Assembly (NCBI GenBank): GCA_003158745.1
Contig: PMLC01000009.1
Span: forward strand, 1-45,859
Origin: Acidobacteriota bacterium
Lineage (GTDB): Bacteria; Acidobacteriota; Thermoanaerobaculia; Thermoanaerobaculales; Thermoanaerobaculaceae
Direction: 5' to 3'
DNA: 45,859 nucleotides
Part shown: piece by piece, positions 33,761 through 41,674 of the stretch
Layout: every line of letters starts with the position of its first letter
Numbering within the stretch: the stretch's first letter is position 1
Made by a program: the position numbers and the translations under genes
Notes under the pieces: generated by a model
The model's input: only the letters and a program-made list of their open reading frames with translations
Databases searched by the model: none
Told to the model about the DNA's origin: nothing

Positions 33761-35340
33761 AGATCCCGCACCGTCAGGGGCGGGCGGCGGCGGCGGAGCC
33801 ACGACAGCCCGAGTATGCCAGCGACCGCGGTGAGCGAGAGCGCGAGCCCGGCCACGTCCTCCGGCAGCAGCGACTGCCGCGCAACGATGCGATGCTGTCC
33901 CGGAGCAACCGACACGCTGACCAGCCCGTCCACATTCGACCACCCGGCCGGGCGACCGTCAATTTCAACGCTCCAGCCGTCGTCGGCGAGCAGCGGGATG
34001 CTCAGGATGCCGCCCGAGGAGGGGTTGGCGGTCATTACAACCCGATCGGGCCTGGCCGGCTCCTCCGAGCGCACCTCCTGGCGCGCGCGGCCGCCGGCGC
34101 CGAGCGCGCGCTGGAAGTCGACCCCGCGCGGCAGGTAGGCCGGCAGCGAGGGCAGGATCGGGGGCACGCCGAACCGGGCCGCGGCACGAGCCACGACCGG
34201 CCCCGGGTCGGAGGGCCGCATCGGCGGACCGTCCGCCAGGCGCCACCGGAAAGCGACCGGAACGGCGAGGGGGAGAACGAACGCCACAAGGCCGACGACT
34301 CGCACTACCTTGCGGTTCCCCCCGGCCAGCGTCATCAGCCCGATACACCCTGCCACGCCGAGCCAGCGCCACGGAAACTGCAAGAAAGCCAAGCCCGGGA
34401 CCCGGCCGTAGAGCCAACCCAGAAGCGGCGTGGCGAGCGCCAGGGCGACGAGTCCGGCACCCGCGAGCAGGCGAGACTCACGGGAAGCCGTTGCCGCCGC
34501 GAGCACCAGCAGAACAGCTATGGCTGCGAGAGCCAGATTGAGGTGGCCAGCCAGCACCGCATCGGCGCCGACGCCGCCAGGCAGCAGGTTGTCCTGCCAG
34601 CGGTACCCTGCGCCGACCAGATTCTCGCCCTGGAGACGCCACACGCTTCCGACGTTGGGCAGCCACGAAGCGGCGGCAAGGCACAGCCCGATCCCGCCGG
34701 CAAGCAGGAGCGAGCCCGAGCGGCCGCCGCGGCCTCTCGCAATGTGGCACAGCGCCGCGACCGCCCCGGCCATGACCGCGACAGGGAGTTGGGTCGCGAG
34801 CATCAACGCCAGGAAGACAGCACCTCGCACGACGCTCCGGCGGTCGCGCGGCTCCGGCGGGAGCAGGGCCTCGAGAGCCAGGGGAAGCGCCGCTAGCGCG
34901 ATCGCTTCCGCAAGCGCCGCTCTTTCGTGAAGCGCCACCACGAGGTACGGCGCCGCCGCCCATGTTGCCGACGCGGCAAGGGCGAACGACAGCCCAATAC
35001 CACGGCGGCGCAATGCGAACATCATCGCGAGCCCTGCGACGACCGGGATTAGGGCCGTCGCGACGGAGATCGCGCAGATTCCGTCGCCGGTCGTCGCCGC
35101 CAACAGGCCGTGCACCACGAGCGGTATCAGCGGGTACGCGCGCGGCTCCGGGCCGCCCAGGCCTCCATTGAGATCCGGATACCACCGGGGATACGGCACG
35201 CCGAGGAGCCAGCAGCGCGCCTCCTGCTGGGCGCGCATCGCGTGGTAGTAGGCGTCATCGCCACCCGGAGCGCCGGAGAGGAGAGGGAAGCCACCGACAA
35301 GCAGGCCCCAGGCAACCAGGCCGGCCCCGGCGAGGCGCAC
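33757..35340 (-). CDS. Large integral membrane protein, PTPS-related/YfhO-like
   Basis: A ~527-aa protein with about 10-11 membrane segments followed by a soluble beta-rich domain (ILSIPLLADDGWSVEIDGRPAGW) and a last TM helix. The first extracytoplasmic loop (GGDDAYYHAMRAQQEARCWLLG) and the C-terminal domain resemble 6-pyruvoyl-tetrahydropterin-synthase-related and YfhO-type GT-C proteins, thought to transfer sugars. GTG 35340 follows the relic epimerase stop by 13 nt, suggesting coupling; the longer frame to 35508 runs through that relic. Confidence 0.65.
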   Translation of the reverse strand: MRLAGAGLVAWGLLVGGFPLLSGAPGGDDAYYHAMRAQQEARCWLLGVPYPRWYPDLNGGLGGPEPRAYPLIPLVVHGLLAATTGDGICAISVATALIPVVAGLAMMFALRRRGIGLSFALAASATWAAAPYLVVALHERAALAEAIALAALPLALEALLPPEPRDRRSVVRGAVFLALMLATQLPVAVMAGAVAALCHIARGRGGRSGSLLLAGGIGLCLAAASWLPNVGSVWRLQGENLVGAGYRWQDNLLPGGVGADAVLAGHLNLALAAIAVLLVLAAATASRESRLLAGAGLVALALATPLLGWLYGRVPGLAFLQFPWRWLGVAGCIGLMTLAGGNRKVVRVVGLVAFVLPLAVPVAFRWRLADGPPMRPSDPGPVVARAAARFGVPPILPSLPAYLPRGVDFQRALGAGGRARQEVRSEEPARPDRVVMTANPSSGGILSIPLLADDGWSVEIDGRPAGWSNVDGLVSVSVAPGQHRIVARQSLLPEDVAGLALSLTAVAGILGLSWLRRRRPPLTVRDL

Positions 35341-35353
35341 GGCCCGGCCCGCG

Positions 35354-35527
35354 TCACGCGAGGCGGTTCGCGCTGAACCAGTCGACAAAGCCGCGGACTC
35401 CTTTCCCGAACGGGACACAGCAGCCTTTGAAATCGTCGAAACAGGCGACGCCCGCGCCGCGTTCGGGTAGCGACGCCCAAGCGTATGGACCGATGGAAGC
35501 GGCGCCACCCACGAGGATCGTTCCCAT
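35354..35527 (-). pseudogene. Internally deleted NAD-dependent sugar epimerase/dehydratase relic
   Basis: A 57-codon frame starting MGTILVGGAASIGPYAWASL, then GVACFDDFKG, which aligns with the Rossmann start of extended-SDR nucleotide-sugar epimerases (ILVTGGAGFIGSHL...DDF). It then jumps straight to VPFGKGVRGFVDWFSANR, which matches the C-terminal end of the same family. About 250 intervening residues are missing without a frameshift, and the glycine motif is degraded. A Shine-Dalgarno (AAGGAG in the last codons of mlaD) and stop remain, so it may still be translated as a micro-protein. Confidence 0.65.
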
Positions 35528-35530
35528 CAC

Positions 35531-36712
35531 TCACTCCTTGGGAGCGGGCGTGGCGGGAGCTGCGACCGTCGGAGTCGGAGGCGCCACCTGCTCGCCTCTC
35601 GACCGCCGGTTGCGCACGTACCACGTCGAGAGCTTGGAGTCCTGCACGCCCCGAACCACATTTTCGAGGTCGCGGACCAGCCCGGGGTCGTTGATCAGCT
35701 GAGCGGCGCTCCCCTGACCGTGATCCAGCTTTTCCGCGACTTGACGCAACGAGTATGTCATCACCGCGAGGTCGTCGAGGAAGCGTCGCGCGAACTCCTT
35801 GTCGTTCATGAGGCGCGGCAACGTCCCGTCCCCTTCGGTGACCTCCTTTGCGGCCACCGTGACTGCGGCCGCGGCCTGGCCAACACCTTCCAGTGCCTGC
35901 TGCAGACGTTCCCGACCCTTGGGATCCCGAAGCAGCCCCGCCACCACCGAGTCGTCCCGCGCCAGGTCCCTCGCCAACGCCTGGCCGACCTGGTGGCCCG
36001 CGCGAGCCATACCGGCGAGATCCTCGACAAGTTGCGACTCGAGCTTGGGATCGGCGATGAGCTTGCCGAGCGCGCCCTTCCCGGAGCGCAGGCCCTTGAG
36101 GAGCCCGTCGGTCTCCTCTAGCACCGAGTTGAGCCGGGCGACGACCTGGTGCCCGGATTCAGGGTTGACGGTCAGTTCCCCGATGATCCCCTGGCCCTGC
36201 TCCACCCTGTCGAGAATCCTGCGCAGGGACGAGGAGATCGCCTGCACGTTCGTCATTGCGTCTCCGCCCCGGGAGAGCACCGCGGCGACATCGGTGGGCT
36301 CCTCGCTCGGGATCGCGCTGCCGGGCGGAAGGAGCGGCTGCGAGGCGCTGCCCGAGGAGACTTCGAGGTAGCGGTCGCCGAGGAGCCCCAGGGTTCGGAT
36401 GCGAACCCGGGAGTCGGCGCGGACGCGCTCCGCGAGACGCGCATTGATCCGGAACGTCACGGTGATTTGGCGCTGACTCGGATCGGTCGGGAGTTCCACC
36501 TCCTCGACGGCACCCACGACCACTCCATTGAGCCAGACGGACCCGCCCGGGACAAGGCCACCGACGTGCTCAAAGCGTGTCTCGTACCGCTGGTGGCGCT
36601 GGAACAGTCCCTGCTTCTTGCCAATCAGCATGATGATGAGTGCGAAGGCCAGGAGCAGACACGCCGTGAACAGGCCTACCCTCAGCCGACGATGCCGATC
36701 CGTCTCAAGCAT
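35531..36712 (-). CDS. mlaD: MlaD-like MCE protein of a lipid transport ABC system
   Basis: A 393-aa periplasmic substrate-binding/tunnel protein. N-terminal anchor (LFTACLLLAFALIIMLIG), one MCE domain (~40-120, FEHVGGLVPGGSVWLNGVVVG, RVRIRTLGLLGDRYLEV), then a long helical region and a proline/alanine tail. MlaD hexamers guide phospholipids between the membranes. It is longer than E. coli MlaD and, like Mce proteins, probably forms an extended helical needle. ATG 36712 (AGGAGG upstream) overlaps mlaF by 8 bp. Confidence 0.88.
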   Translation of the reverse strand: MLETDRHRRLRVGLFTACLLLAFALIIMLIGKKQGLFQRHQRYETRFEHVGGLVPGGSVWLNGVVVGAVEEVELPTDPSQRQITVTFRINARLAERVRADSRVRIRTLGLLGDRYLEVSSGSASQPLLPPGSAIPSEEPTDVAAVLSRGGDAMTNVQAISSSLRRILDRVEQGQGIIGELTVNPESGHQVVARLNSVLEETDGLLKGLRSGKGALGKLIADPKLESQLVEDLAGMARAGHQVGQALARDLARDDSVVAGLLRDPKGRERLQQALEGVGQAAAAVTVAAKEVTEGDGTLPRLMNDKEFARRFLDDLAVMTYSLRQVAEKLDHGQGSAAQLINDPGLVRDLENVVRGVQDSKLSTWYVRNRRSRGEQVAPPTPTVAAPATPAPKE

Positions 36713-37457
36713 AGACACCTCCTGCGCGCACGAACCGGCCCACGTCGCCCCCCTGCCGTGCCGCGCCTGCCATCGTTCCGGTGAACGTGAACCGCCCGCT
36801 GCTCAGGAACGCAACCCGATCGGCGAGCTTGGCGGCCACGGCGATGTCGTGGGTCACCACCAACGAAGTGGCACCCGTGGTGCGGGTGACCTCGCCGATG
36901 AGCGCCGTGATCGCCAGCCCGGTCAAGGGGTCGAGGCCGGCAGTGGGCTCATCGTAAAGGATGACCTCGGGGTCGAGTGCGAGGCCGCGCGCCAGTGCGA
37001 CCCTCTTCCTCATCCCGCCCGAGAGCTCCGAAGGCGCGAGCGTTTCGGTTCCCGCAAGCCCGACCCGCTCCAGCAACACGGCCACGTGCCGGGCGACATC
37101 GCTATCCCCAAGGTCCGTGTGCTCTCGCAGTGGAAATGCCACATTCTCCCCGACCGTGAGTGAGTCGAATAGAGCGCACTGCTGGAAGATGTAGCTCACG
37201 CGCCGCCGGAGTCCGACCATTTCGTCCTCGGGGAGCTCGGATACGTTGCACCCCAGCACGCTCACACTGCCATGGTCAGGCCGGAGAAGGCCGTTGACGT
37301 GTTTGAGGAAGACCGACTTCCCTTCGCCGGAACCGCCGAGGACGACCACCGTCTCACCGCGCAGCACCTCGAGGCTCACGCCGTCGAGCACCGTGTGCGC
37401 CCCGAACGACTTCCGGAGCTCGTGAACTTCGACGACGACCGGCCGTGTCTCGCTCAT
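36705..37457 (-). CDS. mlaF: MlaF-like ABC transporter ATP-binding protein
   Basis: A 250-aa ATPase energising the Mla/MCE lipid transporter. Walker A GGSGEGKSV, Q-loop IFQQCALFDSLTVGENV, signature ELSGGMRKRVALARGLAL, Walker B VILYDEPTAGLDP and H-loop VTHD are all present; the LFDSLTV and GGMRKRVALAR pattern is typical of MlaF. ATG overlaps the mlaE stop as ATGA. Confidence 0.93.
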   Translation of the reverse strand: MSETRPVVVEVHELRKSFGAHTVLDGVSLEVLRGETVVVLGGSGEGKSVFLKHVNGLLRPDHGSVSVLGCNVSELPEDEMVGLRRRVSYIFQQCALFDSLTVGENVAFPLREHTDLGDSDVARHVAVLLERVGLAGTETLAPSELSGGMRKRVALARGLALDPEVILYDEPTAGLDPLTGLAITALIGEVTRTTGATSLVVTHDIAVAAKLADRVAFLSSGRFTFTGTMAGAARQGGDVGRFVRAGGVYA

Positions 37458-38227
37458 AGCGCCAGGAACAGCTTCGTCAGGAAAAAGTCGAGCACGAGGA
37501 CCGTGATTGCTACCGCGACAACCGTGTCCGTGGTGGCCTTGCCGACTCCGTCGGCTCCGCCGGTCGCCGAGAGCCCGTTATACGACGCGATCAACCCGAT
37601 CGCAAAGGCGAAGAAGACGGACTTGCCGATCCCGGAGAGGAAGTCCCCAAACTGCAGGAGCCGGAGCACGTGACTGAAATAGAAGCCGGGCGTCAGGCCC
37701 AGCTCCCATGTAGAAATGAGCAACCCGCCGAAGATGCCCGCGATGTCAGCGAACACAACGAGCAGGGGAAGGCCCATCAGGAGCGCCAACATGCGGGGCG
37801 CTACGAGCTTCCGCAGCGGATCTGCACCGAGGGATCGCATGGCCTCGACCTGCTCGCTGACCGTCATGCTGCCGAGTTCGGCCGTGATCCCCGAGCCGAC
37901 ACGCCCTCCGACCATCAGCGCCGTCAGTACCGGCCCCAGTTCGCGTATCAGGGACAGCCCTACCACCTCCCCGATGTACAGTTTCGCGCCGAAGGCCGCG
38001 AGCGTGTAGGCGGTCTGGAGCGCCAGGACCATTCCAGTGAACAGCGCAATGACGGCGGCGAGGTTCGTTGAGCGCACCCCCATCGCTTCGAGCTGACGTA
38101 TGATCTCCCGCCCGTCCCACGGCGGCGTGACCAGCCGAGCGGCAACCGCCCGACCCAATAACGCGACGCCCCCGAGGTGGCGAACGCGCCGCCACGTCAG
38201 GTCATAGAGCCTCCCGAAGATGCTCAC
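37454..38227 (-). CDS. mlaE: MlaE-like permease of a lipid transport ABC system
   Basis: A 257-aa inner-membrane permease with five or six hydrophobic segments and the family block GRVGSGITAELGSMTVSEQVEAMRSLGADP. It pairs with MlaF and MlaD in retrograde (or debated anterograde) phospholipid movement between the membranes. GTG 38227 is used; an ATG two bases earlier stops immediately. No mlaB or mlaC is present here, so those partners must lie elsewhere or be absent. Confidence 0.93.
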   Translation of the reverse strand: MSIFGRLYDLTWRRVRHLGGVALLGRAVAARLVTPPWDGREIIRQLEAMGVRSTNLAAVIALFTGMVLALQTAYTLAAFGAKLYIGEVVGLSLIRELGPVLTALMVGGRVGSGITAELGSMTVSEQVEAMRSLGADPLRKLVAPRMLALLMGLPLLVVFADIAGIFGGLLISTWELGLTPGFYFSHVLRLLQFGDFLSGIGKSVFFAFAIGLIASYNGLSATGGADGVGKATTDTVVAVAITVLVLDFFLTKLFLAL

Positions 38228-38319
38228 ATCATGATGGTATCAGTCGCGGCACGACAATTCTGGCGACGACGACCCGCAGGCAGCTGTGGCGCCCGGCCGG
38301 ACGTGGTATACGATGAGGC

Positions 38320-38502
38320 ATGGCGCATCCCGAGTACGTGATCTGCATGGAGTGCGAGACTCCGACCTACGTCTTCGAGTGGGGCGACGGCAAGGTTGTG
38401 GAAGCGTTGTGCCCAATCTGCGGCAACGACGACGCGACCACGTTTGTCTCCGAGGAAGAGCTCGAGGAGATGGTTGCATCCGAGGATGAGGACGAGGAGT
38501 AG
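38320..38502 (+). CDS. Small zinc-ribbon acidic protein, paralogue 1
   Basis: A 60-aa protein: MAHPEYVICMECETP opens a four-cysteine ribbon (CxxC at 9-12 and 31-34, LCPICGN) and the tail is nearly all Glu/Asp (SEEELEEM...EDEDEE). No family recognised. It aligns along its length with the 84-aa protein encoded at 40424 (M-A-x-P-x-Y-x-I-C-x-E-C...C-x-x-CGN). It precedes the DAK2-DegV gene by 53 bp on the same strand. Confidence 0.75.
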   Translation: MAHPEYVICMECETPTYVFEWGDGKVVEALCPICGNDDATTFVSEEELEEMVASEDEDEE

Positions 38503-38555
38503 CCGGACGCCGTGAAGTCGTACGATCCGACGTGCACTGCTGCGGGGGGGTTCTG

Positions 38556-40340
38556 ATGGTTCAGATCCTCACCGGCCCCCGCCTCGCTCGGGCGCTACGC
38601 GCCGGTGCTCTGGCAGTGGCACGCGAGCAGGAGACGCTGAACCGCATCAACGTCTTTCCGGTGCCGGACGCCGACACGGGGGCGAACCTCGCGTCGACAC
38701 TGCGTGCCGCCGCAGCGGCGCTGACGACTCCCACCGAATTCACGGTAGGACAAACGGCTCGAGCGGCTGCCGACGCGGCCCTTGAAGGGGCACGCGGCAA
38801 CTCGGGCGCGATCCTCGCGCAGTTCCTGCACGGCATGGCGGATTCGATCGGGACCAGGGTGAGTGTCACGACCCGAGAGTTTGCCGCGGCTGTTCGGAGG
38901 GGCGCCGATGCGGCGCAGCAGGCACTCGCCCAGCCTGTCGAGGGAACGATCCTGACGGTGCTGCGGACTTGGGCGGCCGCCCTCGAAGAGCAGACCGGCA
39001 AGATCCACGACTTCGGCGAACTGCTCGGGAGCGGCCTGGAACATGCGCGTGAGGCCCTGGCCAACACCCCCAAACAGCTCGCCGTTCTCGCCAGGCACGG
39101 TGTCGTGGACGCCGGAGCGCAGGGGTTCGTGTATTTTCTCGAAGGGATCTCCAGCTTCTTCCGCGACCGGAGGGCGGCAAGCTGGCGACGCGCCGGGATG
39201 TCGCTGGCGCAGCAGACGTCGTTTGTCGCCGCCCACGCCGATCTGGACCTCACCTATCGCTACTGCTCCGAGGGGTTGCTCATCGGCGAGCACCTCGATC
39301 GCAAGGCCGTCGCACGAGAGGTGGGCGCGCTCGGTGGCTCGCTCGTCGTTGCGGGAGGCGGGTCACGCCTGCGAGTGCACCTCCATACCAACGAACCGCA
39401 GCGGCTGTTCGCCAAGCTCGCCGAATTGGGTACGGTGCATCACACCAAGATCGACGACATGGTGCTCCAGCAGCTCGCCGCGCGCGGAGCCACGCTGGCG
39501 GTGGTCACGGACTCATCCTGTGACATGCCGGAAGCGAAGGCTCACGCCGCCGGGCTGGTCCGCGTGCCGCTCTCCATCTCTTTCGGCGACGATACTTTCC
39601 TCGACGGCGTGGACATCACGCCGCCCCAGTTCTACCAGCGCCTGGCTGTCAGCCTGGTCCCGCCCAGGACCTCCCAGCCCGCCGTCGGTGATTTCCGGGC
39701 GACGTTCAAACGCCTGCTCGAGAATCACGAGGGCGTCATCTCGCTGCACCTCTCGGCGGCCCTTTCGGGCACCTACCAGGCCGCGCTGGCTGCCGCCAGG
39801 CAGGTGGACTCAAGCCGCATCAGGGTCGTGGACACTCGCCAGATCTCGGTCGCCCTCGGCTTGGTCGCCGAGGCCGTCGGGGAGGCGATCGCTGCCGGCA
39901 AGGACCTCGACGGGGCCGTCGCCGTCGCCGAACAAGTGAGCCGCGAAACCCAACTCTTCGCCTCGTTTGCCTCCCTCGACCTGGCGGTTCGCGGCGGGCG
40001 AGTTTCGGCCGCTCAAGCCCGGGTGGCGACCCTATTCGGCCTCAATCCCGTCATCACCATAGGAGAGGACGGCACGGCCGCCCCGGCGGGCGTGTACTTC
40101 GGATTCGCGGCCTCTCTCCGGGGAATCGTCAAACGCGTCCGGCGTTTCGCCGGGGGTCGGCCGGTGCGCATCATGGTTGCGCATGCGAGCGCGGTCGGGG
40201 CGGCAGAATACGTCGCCGAGCGGTTATGTTCCCGCTTCGGGGTGTCCGAGATCCCGATCGTCAACCTCACTGCCGTCCTGGCCGCCCACGTCGGCCCAGG
40301 GGCTGTTGGCGTGGGGGTACGCAGGATGGAGGAGGTCTGA
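38556..40340 (+). CDS. DAK2-DegV fusion, fatty acid kinase-like (FakA-FakB)
   Basis: A 594-aa fusion. N-terminal DAK2/DhaL kinase domain (~1-200) with the Mg-ATP motif VFPVPDADTGANL and GARGNSGAILAQFLHGM. A middle FakA-type domain (~220-305) contains LTYRYCSEGLLI and LRVHLHTNEPQ. The C-terminal DegV/FakB lipid-binding domain (~310-594) has LAVVTDSSCDMP, TSQPAVGDF, SLHLSAALSGTY and FASLDLAVRGGRVS. In Gram-positives FakA and FakB are separate proteins that phosphorylate exogenous fatty acids; here kinase and carrier are one chain. ATG 38556 is chosen over 38532 because homology starts there. Confidence 0.88.
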   Translation: MVQILTGPRLARALRAGALAVAREQETLNRINVFPVPDADTGANLASTLRAAAAALTTPTEFTVGQTARAAADAALEGARGNSGAILAQFLHGMADSIGTRVSVTTREFAAAVRRGADAAQQALAQPVEGTILTVLRTWAAALEEQTGKIHDFGELLGSGLEHAREALANTPKQLAVLARHGVVDAGAQGFVYFLEGISSFFRDRRAASWRRAGMSLAQQTSFVAAHADLDLTYRYCSEGLLIGEHLDRKAVAREVGALGGSLVVAGGGSRLRVHLHTNEPQRLFAKLAELGTVHHTKIDDMVLQQLAARGATLAVVTDSSCDMPEAKAHAAGLVRVPLSISFGDDTFLDGVDITPPQFYQRLAVSLVPPRTSQPAVGDFRATFKRLLENHEGVISLHLSAALSGTYQAALAAARQVDSSRIRVVDTRQISVALGLVAEAVGEAIAAGKDLDGAVAVAEQVSRETQLFASFASLDLAVRGGRVSAAQARVATLFGLNPVITIGEDGTAAPAGVYFGFAASLRGIVKRVRRFAGGRPVRIMVAHASAVGAAEYVAERLCSRFGVSEIPIVNLTAVLAAHVGPGAVGVGVRRMEEV

Positions 40341-40423
40341 TGTTCTTGCAAGCCGAGAGAGTGCCAGCTAAATTCTACGGAAGGCCAGCGGCCCACATGG
40401 GAAGGCCGGCGACGGAGGAATGA

Positions 40424-40678
40424 ATGGCTCGACCCGACTATCTCATCTGCCTCGAGTGTGAATCGGAGGTGGAGGACTTCATCTGGAGGGACGGCGAAAT
40501 CCGTCGAGCCACCTGCGAGGTGTGCGGCAACGCCGACACTGACGCGTTTTCCCTGCCTGAGGACTACGGTCAAAACATCGACGAAGAAGAGGAAGAGGAT
40601 ACCGAGGACGAGGACGACGAGGAAGCCAAGTACCTCGAAGACTACGACGACGATGACGAAGAAGCAGAAGAGGAATAG
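40424..40678 (+). CDS. Small zinc-ribbon acidic protein, paralogue 2
   Basis: An 84-aa paralogue of the protein at 38320: MARPDYLICLECESE with CxxC at 10-13, CEVCGN with the second CxxC at ~32-35, then a ~45-residue tail of Glu/Asp with a few Lys/Tyr. The ribbon probably binds zinc; the acidic tail suggests nucleic-acid mimicry or a basic partner (inference). GGAGG lies before ATG 40424. It directly follows the DAK2-DegV gene. Confidence 0.75.
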   Translation: MARPDYLICLECESEVEDFIWRDGEIRRATCEVCGNADTDAFSLPEDYGQNIDEEEEEDTEDEDDEEAKYLEDYDDDDEEAEEE

Positions 40679-40690
40679 CAGGCGGCCTCA

Positions 40691-40878
40691 TAGACGGCTG
40701 ACAGCTCTCCCCCTCAAGACAGTCGGCAGCTTTCTACCGCACACCCTCCCGGCCGACAGCTCATAGTTCCTCCTCTCACCCGCAGGCCTTGCGACGGGTG
40801 GGCTTCCAGGTCTTGGTTCTTGGCTGTGAGTTGGGACCTGTCTGCTGTCTGCTGTCTGCTGTCAGCTGTCAGCTGTCG
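40691..40878. repeat. Interspersed hairpin element, copy 3
   Basis: Fills the gap between convergent genes. The core ACAGCTCTCCCCC is at 40701-40713. A degenerate middle carries ACCCG/CGGGT-type pairing (~40780-40800), and the right half is CTGTCTG and CTGTCAG 7-mers (~40843-40878). The right end abuts the FHA gene stop (40880-40882). It is more diverged than copies 1 and 2. Confidence 0.8.
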
Positions 40879-40879
40879 T

Positions 40880-41674
40880 TCAACGGCCCTGGTCGAGTCG
40901 ACGCGCGACGGCAAGCAGAGGAGCCATAAGCGAGAGCTCAGCGAAGTCGGGCATCGCCGGCCCTGGCACCAGCAGCAGCCAGGGGAGCCCGGGAGCCTTC
41001 ATCGCCACGACGGTCTTGCCGCCGATGGTCGTGATGATCTCTTCAGGTGTCGTGGACGTCTCGACTCTTCCGTGCAAAAGACTCTCGCAGGCCGCATTTT
41101 CCAGGACCTGGCCGATGTCTCCCTCGGCAGCAACCACCGTGATGTCTCCCAGAGTCTTCTCGAGAACGGCAGCCCCCCGGTGGCCTCGCTGGCTGACGAG
41201 CCACTCCACCAGCTCTTCCTGGGCGGAGTGGCCTGCGGCGCTCCAGCGTGACAATAGCCAGCCGATGCTCTCGTGGACAAGCACAGGCGTCTTGTCGCTT
41301 GTCGGCGACGCCACCACCGGGTCGTCGGGCGGAGCTTGCGCCTCCGGCGAGGTCACCGCCGTCACCCTCCCCTCGCCCTCGGAGTCGCTGCCAGGTGGGA
41401 AAACCTGAGCGATGATCGATGAAAAGCGCAGGAGATCCCCTGCCGCGAGCTCGGTCTCCTTGATGCGTTTCCCGTTGACGAAGGTGCCGTTCGTGCTGCC
41501 CAGGTCGAGCACGATGGTCCTGCCATTCCGGCTCGTGAGCAGGGCGTGAGCGCGCGATACGTCCGGCGCGCAAAGGCGCACGGAGCAGTGCGAGGCGACG
41601 CCGACCATCAGCTCGGTCCCCTCCTCCAGCGGAAACCGCCGTCCGCTACTGTCGAGCAGGATCAGTTCCAGCAT
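40880..41674 (-). CDS. FHA domain protein
   Basis: A 264-aa protein with an N-terminal forkhead-associated (phosphothreonine-binding) domain: VSRAHALLTSRNG and LDLGSTNGTFVNGKRI are typical, but the conserved G-R near the start reads GVAS, so one phosphate-contacting Arg is missing. After a linker is a ~150-aa domain I do not recognise, containing WLLSRWSAAGHSAQEELVEWL and two hydrophobic stretches (VVAMKAPGLPWLLLVPGP). ATG 41674 has GAGGAGGAG and lies inside the end of the upstream gene (29-bp overlap). Confidence 0.8.
   Translation of the reverse strand: MLELILLDSSGRRFPLEEGTELMVGVASHCSVRLCAPDVSRAHALLTSRNGRTIVLDLGSTNGTFVNGKRIKETELAAGDLLRFSSIIAQVFPPGSDSEGEGRVTAVTSPEAQAPPDDPVVASPTSDKTPVLVHESIGWLLSRWSAAGHSAQEELVEWLVSQRGHRGAAVLEKTLGDITVVAAEGDIGQVLENAACESLLHGRVETSTTPEEIITTIGGKTVVAMKAPGLPWLLLVPGPAMPDFAELSLMAPLLAVARRLDQGR

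Noticed and set aside
32776-34896. Plus-strand 706-aa open frame
   Set aside because: Arg/Pro-rich translation overlapping two well-supported membrane protein genes on both strands.
38228-38319. Promoter for the first zinc-ribbon gene (TATACG near 38310)
   Set aside because: Too close to the ATG and no fitting -35 box.
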